Of a DNA stretch of 64,000 nucleotides, positions 25,618 through 33,875 are shown one piece after another. This stretch comes from Saccharophagus sp. K07. Lineage in GTDB: Bacteria; Pseudomonadota; Gammaproteobacteria; Pseudomonadales; Cellvibrionaceae. Where the stretch lies: positions 682,001-746,000 of the forward strand of contig NZ_QRAI01000001.1 of the NCBI RefSeq assembly GCF_014336955.1. The letters run 5' to 3'. The notes under the pieces are model-generated. The model made no database searches, was not told the DNA's origin, and saw only the letters and a list, made by a program, of their open reading frames with translations. The position numbers were made by a program, and so were the translations under genes. Positions within the stretch are counted from its first letter, which is position 1, and every line of letters starts with the position of its first letter.

Positions 25618-27243
25618 ATGAGAATGCTCTATATAGTTTCTGGTTCGGTAATGATCTTGGCATGGGTTATTCCAGATCACTATTTGCCCTGGAGGGCATT
25701 TTATAACGAATTTTTTTCTTTTCTTGCCTTTCTTTTTCTTTGGGGTTCGCAGATTGCTAACAGGAAATATATTTCCTGTTTTGTGTTTGTAGGCATAATC
25801 GTACTCGCTTTCATTTTTATTCAATACGGCCTTGGCATTTACTTTTTTCGCTCCGATGCTGTGATGGCCGGAATTTATATCGGCTCCGCGCTATTGGCGT
25901 ATCAGCTTGGATTGTCACTTAAGCGAAACAGCGAGATATTTTGGCTGGCAGTTGTTTTAGCTGTAGGGGGAGGAATAAATGCCCTGATTGGTATCGCACA
26001 ATGGTTGCAAGTTGAGTCCTTCTGGACCATCCCGCAGTCTGGGGGGCGGTCTGAGGGGAATTTGGGGCAGGCTAATAATTATGCAACCTTGTTGGTTTGG
26101 GCATTGGTGGCAAACATCTATTTGTTTTTGAATCGCGCAACATCTTTTGCATTTTTCTTGTTTTTGGGTTTTTTGCTAATTGCAGGGATTTTGGTGTCAG
26201 AATCTCGAACGCCTATTGTTCAGCTTTGTTTTGTTTTTGTTTGGTTGTTTTGGGGGTGTAGAGGTTTTGTTTCTATAGACGAACGAATTAAAGCGAGTGT
26301 TCCGATCGTTATATATGGGGTTGCCTATCTGTTTTACCCAATGCTGGATGCGGTGTGGAATTTTTCGGATCCGGAAGGCGTCAGATTGGTTACTGGAAGC
26401 TACGGAAAACGAGTGGCGATATGGCTAAGTTTAGCTCCTGCAGTTTTGAATTCACCACCTCTTGGATATGGAGTTGGGCAGGTCAGTGTGGCGCAGTTTT
26501 CATATTTAAATGAATTTGCCGAAACAGTAGAGATGGTTGAGCATAGCCATAATTTAATAATTGATATGGTGGTATGGTTTGGACCGGTTTTGGGTGGGGG
26601 GCTTGCTCTTTTTATTTTGATCTGGATTGCCCGGCGGTATTTTCAGAGAATATCCGGGAATGAATGGTTTCTGTTGGCGATTATTGCTGTGGTGCTTATT
26701 CATTCCATGCTCGAGTACCCTATCGAATATGCATATTTTCTTTTGCCTGTCGCTTTTGTTCTTGGGCTTGCAGACAGAAATAAGGTGAAACTTGCTGAAA
26801 TTGCGGTCGGCAGATTTTTTTATAGCGGAACCTTGCTGGTTCTAATGATCGTTGGTGCAGGAGTGATATGGCGAGAATATAGGGTTTTGGAAGAGGATCA
26901 TAGGCTGATGCGTGGGCAGAATTTTGGCCTGCCTATAGATGGGAAGATTAATTTGTCCCAATCGGTCGCTGTTATAGATGGTGAAAGAGAATATATTCAA
27001 TTCGCGAGAAAAAAAGCGCACGCGGATATGTCAGAAACAGATTTGCTTTGGATGAAGATGGTGGTGTATCGATATCCCTTCCCTGTTTTGATTTACAGGT
27101 ATAGTGTGGCGCTTGCTTTAAATAACAGGGAGGCCGAAGGATATCTGGAGCTGCAAAAAATCAAACACCTATATGGAGAAACACTCTATGAATATTACAA
27201 GTATTTTATGGAGGGTTCTGTTGCTGCTGGTCGGGAGGTTTGA
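25618..27243 (+). CDS. PglL/TfpO-like pilin O-oligosaccharyltransferase
   Basis: This 541-residue polytopic membrane protein has about a dozen helices. It has the PglL motif GNLGQANNYATLLVWAL near residue 145, the Wzy_C (O-antigen ligase) region ESRTPIVQLCFVF, the long periplasmic loop with catalytic-type His in EHSHNLIIDMVVWFG, and a C-terminal soluble Wzy_C_2-like domain (after about residue 420). Such enzymes transfer a lipid-linked glycan to pilin. Its place next to pilA indicates PilA as substrate. The gene is visibly richer in A and T than its neighbours, suggesting transfer or rapid evolution of the pilin locus. Confidence 0.85.
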   Translation: MRMLYIVSGSVMILAWVIPDHYLPWRAFYNEFFSFLAFLFLWGSQIANRKYISCFVFVGIIVLAFIFIQYGLGIYFFRSDAVMAGIYIGSALLAYQLGLSLKRNSEIFWLAVVLAVGGGINALIGIAQWLQVESFWTIPQSGGRSEGNLGQANNYATLLVWALVANIYLFLNRATSFAFFLFLGFLLIAGILVSESRTPIVQLCFVFVWLFWGCRGFVSIDERIKASVPIVIYGVAYLFYPMLDAVWNFSDPEGVRLVTGSYGKRVAIWLSLAPAVLNSPPLGYGVGQVSVAQFSYLNEFAETVEMVEHSHNLIIDMVVWFGPVLGGGLALFILIWIARRYFQRISGNEWFLLAIIAVVLIHSMLEYPIEYAYFLLPVAFVLGLADRNKVKLAEIAVGRFFYSGTLLVLMIVGAGVIWREYRVLEEDHRLMRGQNFGLPIDGKINLSQSVAVIDGEREYIQFARKKAHADMSETDLLWMKMVVYRYPFPVLIYRYSVALALNNREAEGYLELQKIKHLYGETLYEYYKYFMEGSVAAGREV

Positions 27244-27371
27244 GTAAGTCATTGGAAATATTGATTGTCTGCGGGTTAGTACTTTTCTCTTAGTCTAGAT
27301 AGCGACTACGGATGCCGCCCCGTGGAAGAGTAATTTCCCCAAGGAATTCTTCTGTTGGTGTCTGAATACGC

Positions 27372-27399
27372 TTGACATTGTCAAGCCGATTGGTAAGAT
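27372..27399 (+). promoter_or_regulatory. tRNA-Met promoter
   Basis: TTGACA (27372-27377) and TAAGAT (27394-27399) with 16 bases between, followed by the GC-rich discriminator GGCGGCCC. The -35 overlaps a small inverted repeat TTGACATTGTCAA. Confidence 0.75.
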
Positions 27400-27433
27400 G
27401 GCGGCCCTCCGCATGGGGGTCCTCCGAAGTATG

Positions 27434-27509
27434 GCTAGGTAGCTCAGCTGGTTAGAGCACGGCACTCATAATGCCGGGGTCGCGAGTTCAAGTCTCGCCC
27501 TAGCCACCA
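27434..27509 (+). tRNA. tRNA-Met, elongator (anticodon CAT)
   Basis: Acceptor GGCTAGG pairs with CCTAGCC, the anticodon loop is CTCATAA, the T-loop GTTCAAGTC is present and CCA is encoded. The G1-C72 pair and overall sequence fit elongator tRNA-Met rather than initiator; tRNA-Ile2 with a modified CAT is less likely. Confidence 0.95.
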
Positions 27510-27612
27510 TCACTTAAGACTTTCCGTCATAGCCCATTTGAAATCTTCAAAGCTATTAGCATTTTTAATTGCTGTGGGACCGTATTGCATTCTTGCGCTT
27601 TGTTAGAAAGCT

Positions 27613-28032
27613 TTAGTTGTTCTCCGCTTTAACCCTCGCCTCCCTCTGATTAACCCTATTCCAAATAAACTCAACCAAATGGACCAGGATATACCCCGTA
27701 ACCAATCCCAATATATTGGCCACCATATCTCTAGGGTCGAAGTGGCGGCCGGGGGAGAGCCATTGGCCGAATTCCATGGCGATGGAGTAGGGGATTAGCA
27801 GGAGTAGAAGAACGACAAGTTTGAGGCGACCCATTAGGGCTACGCAGGCGGACAGCATTAGGAGAAGGTTGCCCATAAAGTGCAAGGATTTGTCGGATGT
27901 GGCAACGCCTTTGACGTATTCGGCGGGCATCAGGGCAAATGTGGAAAATACGGCTAGCGCTATGAGGAATTGGCCGATACGGATGCAAAAAAACAGGCGG
28001 CTTTTCAGGAAGCGGTCGATAAAGCTGATCAT
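27613..28032 (-). CDS. VanZ-like family membrane protein
   Basis: This 139-residue protein has four membrane helices and the VanZ-like pattern: SDKSLHFMGNLLLML near residue 46, AMEFGQWLSPGRHFDPRDMVANILG near residue 85, then a last helix. The His, Glu and Asp residues in these motifs are those conserved in the family. VanZ gives low-level teicoplanin resistance in enterococci; chromosomal homologues in Gram-negatives have unknown roles. It follows the sensor kinase gene by three bases on the same strand, so it is probably part of the pepSY-phoP-phoQ transcript. Confidence 0.82.
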   Translation of the reverse strand: MISFIDRFLKSRLFFCIRIGQFLIALAVFSTFALMPAEYVKGVATSDKSLHFMGNLLLMLSACVALMGRLKLVVLLLLLIPYSIAMEFGQWLSPGRHFDPRDMVANILGLVTGYILVHLVEFIWNRVNQREARVKAENN

Positions 28033-28035
28033 GAT

Positions 28036-29397
28036 CTAGTTGGGAATCCGTATTGCGAAACCGGCGCCGCCCAGTTTGGACCGAAAGATGTCGATACTTC
28101 CACCGTAGCTGCTCAAGATATCCACCGCTACTGCAAGCCCAATGCCCTGGCCGGGTGTGGCGGTATCTGCACGCGTTCCGCGAGTCAAAATCGTTTGCTG
28201 CACCTCGGCGTTGACTCCCGGACCGTCGTCCTCGACGATCACCGCAAGTTCCCGACCTTGCTGTTGTGCAGAAATGGCCACGGAGTGTCGCCCGTACTTG
28301 CAAGCGTTGTCAATCAAGTTGCCGAGCAGCTCCATCAGGTCTGCCTCGTCGCCGTGAAAGTGGAGGTTGTCCGGAATCTTCTGGCTGAACTGCACCCCTT
28401 TGGTTTGATAGACCTTCTGCAGCGCACGCACCAGCCTCTCAATTAGGGGTTTTACAGGTACTGTGCTGGAGTGACTCGCTTGGGTTACTTGAGCGCTGGC
28501 GCGGCGCAATTGATGATCGACGATGGTGGACATACGGGACACTTGTTCGTCGACAATCTGGGCCAGAGCTTCAGGGCTGAGGTTTTGGTTATTTTCCAGA
28601 TGACCGCGAATAACTGCCAAAGGTGTTTTGAGACTATGGGCGAGGTCTGACAAGGTGTTGCGATAGCGTTCCCGCTGGGCGCGCTCACTGCGCAACACAC
28701 TGTTGAGGTTGTCGGTAACCGGTTGGATTTCGGCGGGGTAGGTGCCTGGCAGTTGTTCCAGGCCTTCCTCTACCCGCTTTAGGTCGGCGGCGAGTTTGCG
28801 CAGAGGGGATAGGCCCCACTTGGCGATTAGCGTTTGCACCAGGGCCAATAACAAGGCCATGCCGCCGAGCCATTTCCATAATCGTTTCTGGTAGGCCTCG
28901 AGCTCGTTGATCATGGGCTCCCGGCTGTGCATAGCGACAAAGCGATAGCCGTGTTCCTTGTTGTTGATATCCCAAACCGTGTCGTAACTGACAGCGTAGT
29001 ATTCGCGCCCGTCGATCAGCGTGCTGAAGAACTGCATTCGGCCTGGGCTGAAATTGGTGGTCGGTGTGGGCAGGCTCTCAGGGGCAATCAGTTCGCTGGA
29101 AAGTGAACGCCATTGAAGGGCGCCTTGGGAGTTCACCACCCAACCCATCAAGCCTGAATTCACCGCGCTGTAGCGGGGTTCGCTCAGTTCTGTGGGCAGT
29201 TTTAAGCCTTTTTCGCTCGGTTCAGCGGCTCCGAGAAGGATATAGATTTGCCCGCTCAGTGCGTCGCGCTCGGCGGTACGCAGGCTTCTCTGATAGGCGT
29301 GATTGAGCATGGTTGCGCTGAACCCCAGCAGGAGCGGGAGCAGCAGCGCAGAGGCGAGGAAAAGTCGGGCGGTAAGTGATGTGGTGCGGGCGAACAG
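28036..29397 (-). CDS. phoQ: PhoQ-like sensor histidine kinase, apparent CTG start
   Basis: This is a membrane sensor kinase of a PhoP/PhoQ-like pair. From the first ATG (29310) the protein would be 424 residues but would lack its first membrane helix. The same frame continues upstream for 29 codons to the response-regulator stop, encoding LTARLFLASALLLPLLLGFS, a typical TM1. The only near-start codon that keeps it is CTG at 29397, with AAGGA nine bases upstream, giving 453 residues. Order: TM1, periplasmic sensor, TM2 (WLGGMALLLALVQTLIA), HAMP, H-box DLAHSLKTPLAVIRGH, N-box LLGNLIDNACKYGR, G-boxes VEDDGPGV and GQGIGLAV. The symbol is by similarity to PhoQ-type kinases. Confidence 0.85.
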   Translation of the reverse strand: MFARTTSLTARLFLASALLLPLLLGFSATMLNHAYQRSLRTAERDALSGQIYILLGAAEPSEKGLKLPTELSEPRYSAVNSGLMGWVVNSQGALQWRSLSSELIAPESLPTPTTNFSPGRMQFFSTLIDGREYYAVSYDTVWDINNKEHGYRFVAMHSREPMINELEAYQKRLWKWLGGMALLLALVQTLIAKWGLSPLRKLAADLKRVEEGLEQLPGTYPAEIQPVTDNLNSVLRSERAQRERYRNTLSDLAHSLKTPLAVIRGHLENNQNLSPEALAQIVDEQVSRMSTIVDHQLRRASAQVTQASHSSTVPVKPLIERLVRALQKVYQTKGVQFSQKIPDNLHFHGDEADLMELLGNLIDNACKYGRHSVAISAQQQGRELAVIVEDDGPGVNAEVQQTILTRGTRADTATPGQGIGLAVAVDILSSYGGSIDIFRSKLGGAGFAIRIPN

Positions 29398-29400
29398 AGA

Positions 29401-30102
29401 TTAATTTCCTTGTGCCTTGGCCATTGCCTGGAAGTCCGGATTGAAGCGGTAGCCCCGCCCACGCATGGTGGTAATCAGTTGCAAGCTGCCATCTGGATCG
29501 AGCTTTTTGCGCAGGCGACCGATAAATACTTCGATGACGTTGCTATCGCGTTCGAAATCCTGCTGATAAAGGTGTTCCGTAAGAACCGTCTTGGAAATGG
29601 CTTCGCCTGCGTGTACCGCCAGATACTCCAAAGTGTTGTATTCGTAGCTGGTGAGCTCAACGATTTCACCATTGCGGCTGACAGTTTTGGCGGCGGTGTC
29701 GATGACGATGGGGCCGAATTCCAGACGCGGAGAGGCATGCCCCGAGGCGCGGCGGATCAAGGCATTCACGCGGGCGCGCAGTTCTTCATTATGGAAGGGT
29801 TTGACCAGATAATCGTCTGCACCAGCTTCCAGACCTTCCACCTTGTCTTGCCAGTTGCCTCGGGCGGTCAGGATAAGAATCGGGTATTGCTTACCAACCC
29901 CGCGAGCTTTTTTGATCAGCTCTATGCCGTCCAGGAAAGGGAGGCCTATATCAATAATGGCCAGGTCGTAGTCGTATTCCTGGGCGAAATACAGTCCCTC
30001 GCGACCGTCAGCAGCCTGATCCACTGCGAAGCCTTGCTGCGTAAGAAAGTCCACCAGCTGCTTGCGAATTGATTCTTCATCTTCCACTACCAGCAAACGC
30101 AT
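29401..30102 (-). CDS. phoP: PhoP-like response regulator (OmpR family)
   Basis: This 233-residue regulator has a receiver domain with acidic pocket VVEDEE, phospho-acceptor Asp51 in LAIIDIGLP, switch Thr in LILTARG and Lys in YLVKPF. A C-terminal winged helix carries SNVIEVFIGRLRKKLDPDGS and GRGYRF. Its stop is in frame with, and two codons before, the CTG proposed to start the kinase, so the pair is probably translationally coupled. It lies 23 bases after the PepSY gene. Confidence 0.92.
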   Translation of the reverse strand: MRLLVVEDEESIRKQLVDFLTQQGFAVDQAADGREGLYFAQEYDYDLAIIDIGLPFLDGIELIKKARGVGKQYPILILTARGNWQDKVEGLEAGADDYLVKPFHNEELRARVNALIRRASGHASPRLEFGPIVIDTAAKTVSRNGEIVELTSYEYNTLEYLAVHAGEAISKTVLTEHLYQQDFERDSNVIEVFIGRLRKKLDPDGSLQLITTMRGRGYRFNPDFQAMAKAQGN

Positions 30103-30125
30103 AGCCTGCTCCTTGATGATATGGG

Positions 30126-30467
30126 TTAGATAATTCTGCCGCTGTTGCCGTCCACGGTGACGATTTTGATTCGCCCACCATCCAGTAACAGCTTGACACG
30201 ATAAATGGTTTTGCCGTCGGAGTTGACCTCTTCAACGGTCAGCACCCGGCCGCCGTGAGCGGAGCGCGCAATATCGGCAGCTTTCGATTTGTCCGTGCGG
30301 CCTTGCCCTTGGGCATACTGCATGGGCCCTTGGGTGTACTGCCTGGGTCCTTGGGCGTACGGCATGGATTCGCGCATGTGCTTGGGCGCTGCCCAGGAAA
30401 ACACGGGCATCACTGCCAGTGACAGTAAAAAAGAGGCCAGCCTTCTCTTGGTTGTACTGATCATCAT
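30126..30467 (-). CDS. Exported PepSY-like protein preceding the phoPQ-like genes
   Basis: This 113-residue protein has a signal peptide (MMISTTKRRLASFLLSLAV, cleavage after SWA), then a low-complexity stretch in which QYxQGP-like units recur three times (YAQGPRQYTQGPMQYAQGQG). A PepSY-like C-terminal domain follows (KAADIARSAHGGRVLTVEEV, IYRVKLLLDGGRIKIVTVD). Small periplasmic PepSY proteins often sit beside OmpR-type two-component systems and may modulate sensing. It is the first gene of the pepSY-phoP-phoQ-vanZ cluster. The assignment is by pattern. Confidence 0.75.
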   Translation of the reverse strand: MMISTTKRRLASFLLSLAVMPVFSWAAPKHMRESMPYAQGPRQYTQGPMQYAQGQGRTDKSKAADIARSAHGGRVLTVEEVNSDGKTIYRVKLLLDGGRIKIVTVDGNSGRII

Positions 30468-30626
30468 GTAGAAACCGAGTTAAGTCTCGTCATACGGGAT
30501 TATGAAAGGCGTTTGCAGTAGAGCAAAGCCGCGCTTGCCAATGGACCGCATTGCCTTTTTTCTGTTCAGTTGTGGCGGACCTAGTTGTTTTGGTGATATG
30601 GCTTGGATGAAGACTAGGCTCGTTAA

Positions 30627-30643
30627 CCTGAATATAGGCTGAA
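30627..30643. promoter_or_regulatory. Possible OmpR-family operator
   Basis: CTGAA occurs twice 11 bases apart (30628 and 30639), a spacing of one DNA turn used by OmpR/PhoP-type regulators. It lies about 160 bases upstream of the PepSY gene in the 250-base gap, where no other clear element is seen. Two five-base matches are weak evidence. Confidence 0.2.
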
Positions 30644-30717
30644 GTGTTTACTTGCTGCATTAGCCTATCGTGTTATCTGACTTTTTATCGGATTGCCCCT
30701 GTCTATTGATTATTGAG

Positions 30718-31386
30718 CTACAGCTGTTCGCTCAGCCAGTTTTGAATCGCCTCATAGCTCAAAAAGTGCTTGGCCGGTTGGTGGCTTTCTTCGTGCTGCT
30801 TTGTATTGGTATAGCGGAAACGAATGCACCGCATTCCAGCTGCTGTAGCGGATTTTTCGCCGTTATCGCTGTCTTCTATCGCGAGGCAATGCTCAACTGG
30901 CACGCCCAGGCGGTGGGCGGCGAGTTGGTAAACATCTGGGGCAGGTTTGTTTTGGGCGACATCATCCTTGCAAACCACCGTCTGAAAATATTCGCTCAAT
31001 CCGTGAAACTGAATGCTGTGGGTAACTTCGTCTCTGCTCGCTCCGGTGGCGACAGCCAGTGGGATGTTGCGCAGGCGGAGGTGGCGCAGCAGGGCATCCG
31101 CACCGGGCATTAAAGGAAACCCCTGTTGTGTCAAGAAGGACTGCAGGTGTTTTTGTTTGCTCGAGAGTAGTGCGCCGGGCTCTATATCAAGGTTAAACTT
31201 AGCGGCTAACCACGTGGCGGAGTATATCGAGGGCATGCCCGACAAGTGGCGGCTGTATTCCTCTTCGGACAGATCGACTTTGTGATGCCGCAAGACGGCT
31301 TGCCAGCATTGCAAATGTACCGGTTCTGAGTTCACAAGCGTGCCATCGTGATCGAATATGACGGCGCGAATAGGAAGACTGGGCAT
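30718..31386 (-). CDS. HAD superfamily hydrolase (phosphoglucomutase/YqaB-like)
   Basis: This 222-residue haloacid-dehalogenase-type phosphatase has motif I FDHDGTLVNSEP (nucleophile Asp and acid Asp), an alpha-helical cap after motif I, motif II VATGAS, motif III Lys in AQNKPAPDVY and motif IV AIEDSDNG. The pattern is the subfamily IA group that includes sugar-phosphatases and beta-phosphoglucomutase; the exact substrate cannot be told. I chose ATG 31386; a TTG two codons upstream is an alternative. It stands alone, divergent from the lipoprotein gene. Confidence 0.88.
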   Translation of the reverse strand: MPSLPIRAVIFDHDGTLVNSEPVHLQCWQAVLRHHKVDLSEEEYSRHLSGMPSIYSATWLAAKFNLDIEPGALLSSKQKHLQSFLTQQGFPLMPGADALLRHLRLRNIPLAVATGASRDEVTHSIQFHGLSEYFQTVVCKDDVAQNKPAPDVYQLAAHRLGVPVEHCLAIEDSDNGEKSATAAGMRCIRFRYTNTKQHEESHQPAKHFLSYEAIQNWLSEQL

Positions 31387-31571
31387 GATCAATCAAGCTC
31401 GGTAAGTCGTGTAGAGGTTCAGCCGCGCGAAAACAGGCCATATTACACAGGCGAAACCGAGCGTTACAAATCTTGTCATCAGCTTATCTCGCCTTTTGTG
31501 CAACCTTTGCTGCCCGCTGTATTCGGTATCTGCTTTGCTGTTTTGGGATGACGAGGCATAAAAATAATCAT

Positions 31572-32354
31572 ATGAAATCCTGTCACATCATCATTTTGCC
31601 CCTTCTGGTCTTGTCGTTTACCGGCTGTGCTCAGAAGCGATTAATTGAGGCTCTGCAGGCGTCGCAGCAGACCTCTGAACAGCGAATCCTTGTCCAGGAG
31701 GAGCAGTTGGCGACGCAGCGTCAACAGATATCCTATCTGGAAGAGCGCAATTTGGACCTTGCCGATGCGCTCTTCGATCTCCAGCAGGAAATCGAAAATC
31801 TCAAATTCAGCCAAAAACACCAATCTTCTCAGGCCAAATCCATTTCCCCAAAACCTTCTCAAGCCACCTCAGAAAAACCTGCAATGCAAGAGCCGCAGGT
31901 GGATGAGTCGGGCAAGGTGATTCTCGGCACGGTAGAGTGGGTTTGGTTCGATGTCATGGGTGGTAGCGTTGAGGCCCAGCTCGACGATAAACTCCGGTCC
32001 TCCTCTATTTATGCCAGCAATATTCAGTTGTTTGAGCGCGACGGCGACCAATGGGTTCGTTTTCAGCTGGCGCCAGCTTCCTCGGACGACACCGGGGCAG
32101 GGCCGTACGAGTCTCCGCTATTGCGCAAAGTTCGTGTGCGTCCTGCCAACGGCGATGACCCTGAGAGCAGGCCGATTGTACGGCTGAAAGTGAAGTTGGG
32201 AACTTTGATCGAGGACACCGAATTTACCCTGGTCAACCGAGATACCGCCGAATCCCCCGTCGTTCTGGGCCGCTCCTTCCTGCGTGACATAGCTGTTGTC
32301 GATGAAAAACGCCAGCACACGCAACGCAAGCATTCCGAGAATTCCTCCCTATGA
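31572..32354 (+). CDS. Retropepsin-like lipoprotein with degenerate active site
   Basis: This 260-residue lipoprotein (signal MKSCHIIILPLLVL, lipobox FTGC) has a coiled coil (about residues 25-90), a Ser/Pro linker, and a C-terminal domain of the RimB/ATP-dependent zinc protease (retropepsin-like) family. GTVEWVWFDVMGGSVEAQ, NIQLFERDGDQWVRF, RPIVRLKVKLG and VVLGRSFLRD match the family. Where active members have VDTGA, this one has LDDKL: the first Asp remains but Thr-Gly is lost, so protease activity is doubtful. The stop overlaps the next gene in ATGA. The three genes 31572-34856 form a unit. I chose ATG 31572 for the signal peptide. Confidence 0.8.
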   Translation: MKSCHIIILPLLVLSFTGCAQKRLIEALQASQQTSEQRILVQEEQLATQRQQISYLEERNLDLADALFDLQQEIENLKFSQKHQSSQAKSISPKPSQATSEKPAMQEPQVDESGKVILGTVEWVWFDVMGGSVEAQLDDKLRSSSIYASNIQLFERDGDQWVRFQLAPASSDDTGAGPYESPLLRKVRVRPANGDDPESRPIVRLKVKLGTLIEDTEFTLVNRDTAESPVVLGRSFLRDIAVVDEKRQHTQRKHSENSSL

Positions 32355-33874
32355 GTAAATCCGTCTCTTCCACCCGGGTTCCGCTGTACGTTTTGGTGCT
32401 CGGATTAATAGGTGCGGGCCTGTTTTTGACGTTCTATCGCCATTACACGTTTGACGTTCCGTGGTTGCCGGATGCCAAACGGCAGATCTGGTCCATCGAA
32501 GCCAAAGTCGAGTTTGAAGCGCTTGGACAACCGGTAAAGCTATCCCTGGCAGTACCGGATAATCAACCTGGGTTTGAGCGTGTATCTGAGCACACGGCGA
32601 GCCCCGGTTACGGCCTAGCGTTCGTAGACGAAGGTGTGAAGCGGCGCGCCGAGTGGTCCATTCGCGAAGCAAAGGGCCGGCAGACCTTGTATTACCAGGT
32701 CGATATGCTCTTTGACGAAGACTCTTTCAATGTCACCGAAGGTGTGCCCCCGGTTATAGAAACCGTAACCTATGCCGGACCGGAGCAGACCGCGGTAACC
32801 CAGCTACTGCAGCGAGCGCGGGCGCGTTCGGCGGATGCGTTCACTATGACGCGCGAGCTGATTGCGGAATTCAACAACGAAACCCAGTTGGCGCAGCTGC
32901 TGGTGCAGCAGAAGTCGCGCGAACGGCGTTTGGTGGAGATGTTGAACCTCGCCGGTATTCCGGCGCGAGTCGTACAGACCCTGTTTTTGGAAGACGGCCG
33001 ACGGCGCCAGACCTTGGTGAGCTATCTGCAAGTATTCTCCGGAGACCAATACGCCTTGTTCGATCCGCAAACGGGTCAGCAGGGGCAGATGGAGAATCAG
33101 TTGCTGTGGGAGCAGAACTCAAGCTCATTGCTGGATTTGGTTGGTGGGCGTGATTCTGCGGTCACCTTTTCGATCATTAGTCAGGAAGTGCCGGCTTCCC
33201 GCATCTATCAGGAAAAAGTGGCCCACCTGAAAAACGCCATGGACTTCTCCATTCACAGTCTGCCGCTGGAAGAGCAGGCCATGTTCAAAGGCATTCTGCT
33301 GATTCCTGTGGGTGTTCTAGTGGTCGTAATCATGCGCATTCTGGTCGGTATCCGCACTTCGGGTACGTTTATGCCGGTGCTGATTGCGCTGGCGTTTATC
33401 CAGACGAGTTTGATTACCGGATTGGTCGGCTTTTTTCTGATCGTTGGCGTCGGTCTGATGATCAGGTCTTATTTGTCGCGCCATAACCTGCTGCTGGTGG
33501 CGAGGATATCCGCAGTAATCATCTCGGTCATTGTCATTATTGCGGCATTCTCCGTACTGGCTTATGGCTTGGGATTGGCGGAAGGACTAAAAGTCACCTT
33601 CTTCCCTATGATCATCCTGTCATGGACTATCGAGCGCATGTCCATTTTGTGGGAAGAAGAGGGCGCCAAAGAGGTGTTTATCCAGGGCGGTGGATCTCTT
33701 TTGGTGGCCGTCTTGGCCTATCTGGTGATGATCAATCCAATCGTCCGCCATCTGATGTTCAACTTTATCGGTCTGCAATTTGTCTTTATGGCGCTGGTGC
33801 TGATGTGCGGTAATTACACCGGCTACCGCCTGAGCGAGTTGCGCCGTTTCAAACATCTGGTCCAAGAGCGCTGA
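32351..33874 (+). CDS. Inactive transglutaminase fused to seven membrane helices
   Basis: This 507-residue protein has an N-terminal membrane anchor (VPLYVLVLGLIGAGLFLTFY), a periplasmic domain of about 270 residues of the inactive transglutaminase (UUP1) type, and a C-terminal seven-helix domain starting near residue 315 (FKGILLIPVGVLVVVIMRIL). The catalytic Cys-His-Asp of true transglutaminases is not evident, as for the family. It sits between the retropepsin-like lipoprotein and the glutamate-ligase-like gene with a four-base overlap and a one-base gap. This gene triad is conserved in gammaproteobacteria and is predicted to act in a peptide or glutamate modification system. Confidence 0.85.
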   Translation: MSKSVSSTRVPLYVLVLGLIGAGLFLTFYRHYTFDVPWLPDAKRQIWSIEAKVEFEALGQPVKLSLAVPDNQPGFERVSEHTASPGYGLAFVDEGVKRRAEWSIREAKGRQTLYYQVDMLFDEDSFNVTEGVPPVIETVTYAGPEQTAVTQLLQRARARSADAFTMTRELIAEFNNETQLAQLLVQQKSRERRLVEMLNLAGIPARVVQTLFLEDGRRRQTLVSYLQVFSGDQYALFDPQTGQQGQMENQLLWEQNSSSLLDLVGGRDSAVTFSIISQEVPASRIYQEKVAHLKNAMDFSIHSLPLEEQAMFKGILLIPVGVLVVVIMRILVGIRTSGTFMPVLIALAFIQTSLITGLVGFFLIVGVGLMIRSYLSRHNLLLVARISAVIISVIVIIAAFSVLAYGLGLAEGLKVTFFPMIILSWTIERMSILWEEEGAKEVFIQGGGSLLVAVLAYLVMINPIVRHLMFNFIGLQFVFMALVLMCGNYTGYRLSELRRFKHLVQER

Positions 33875-33875
33875 T

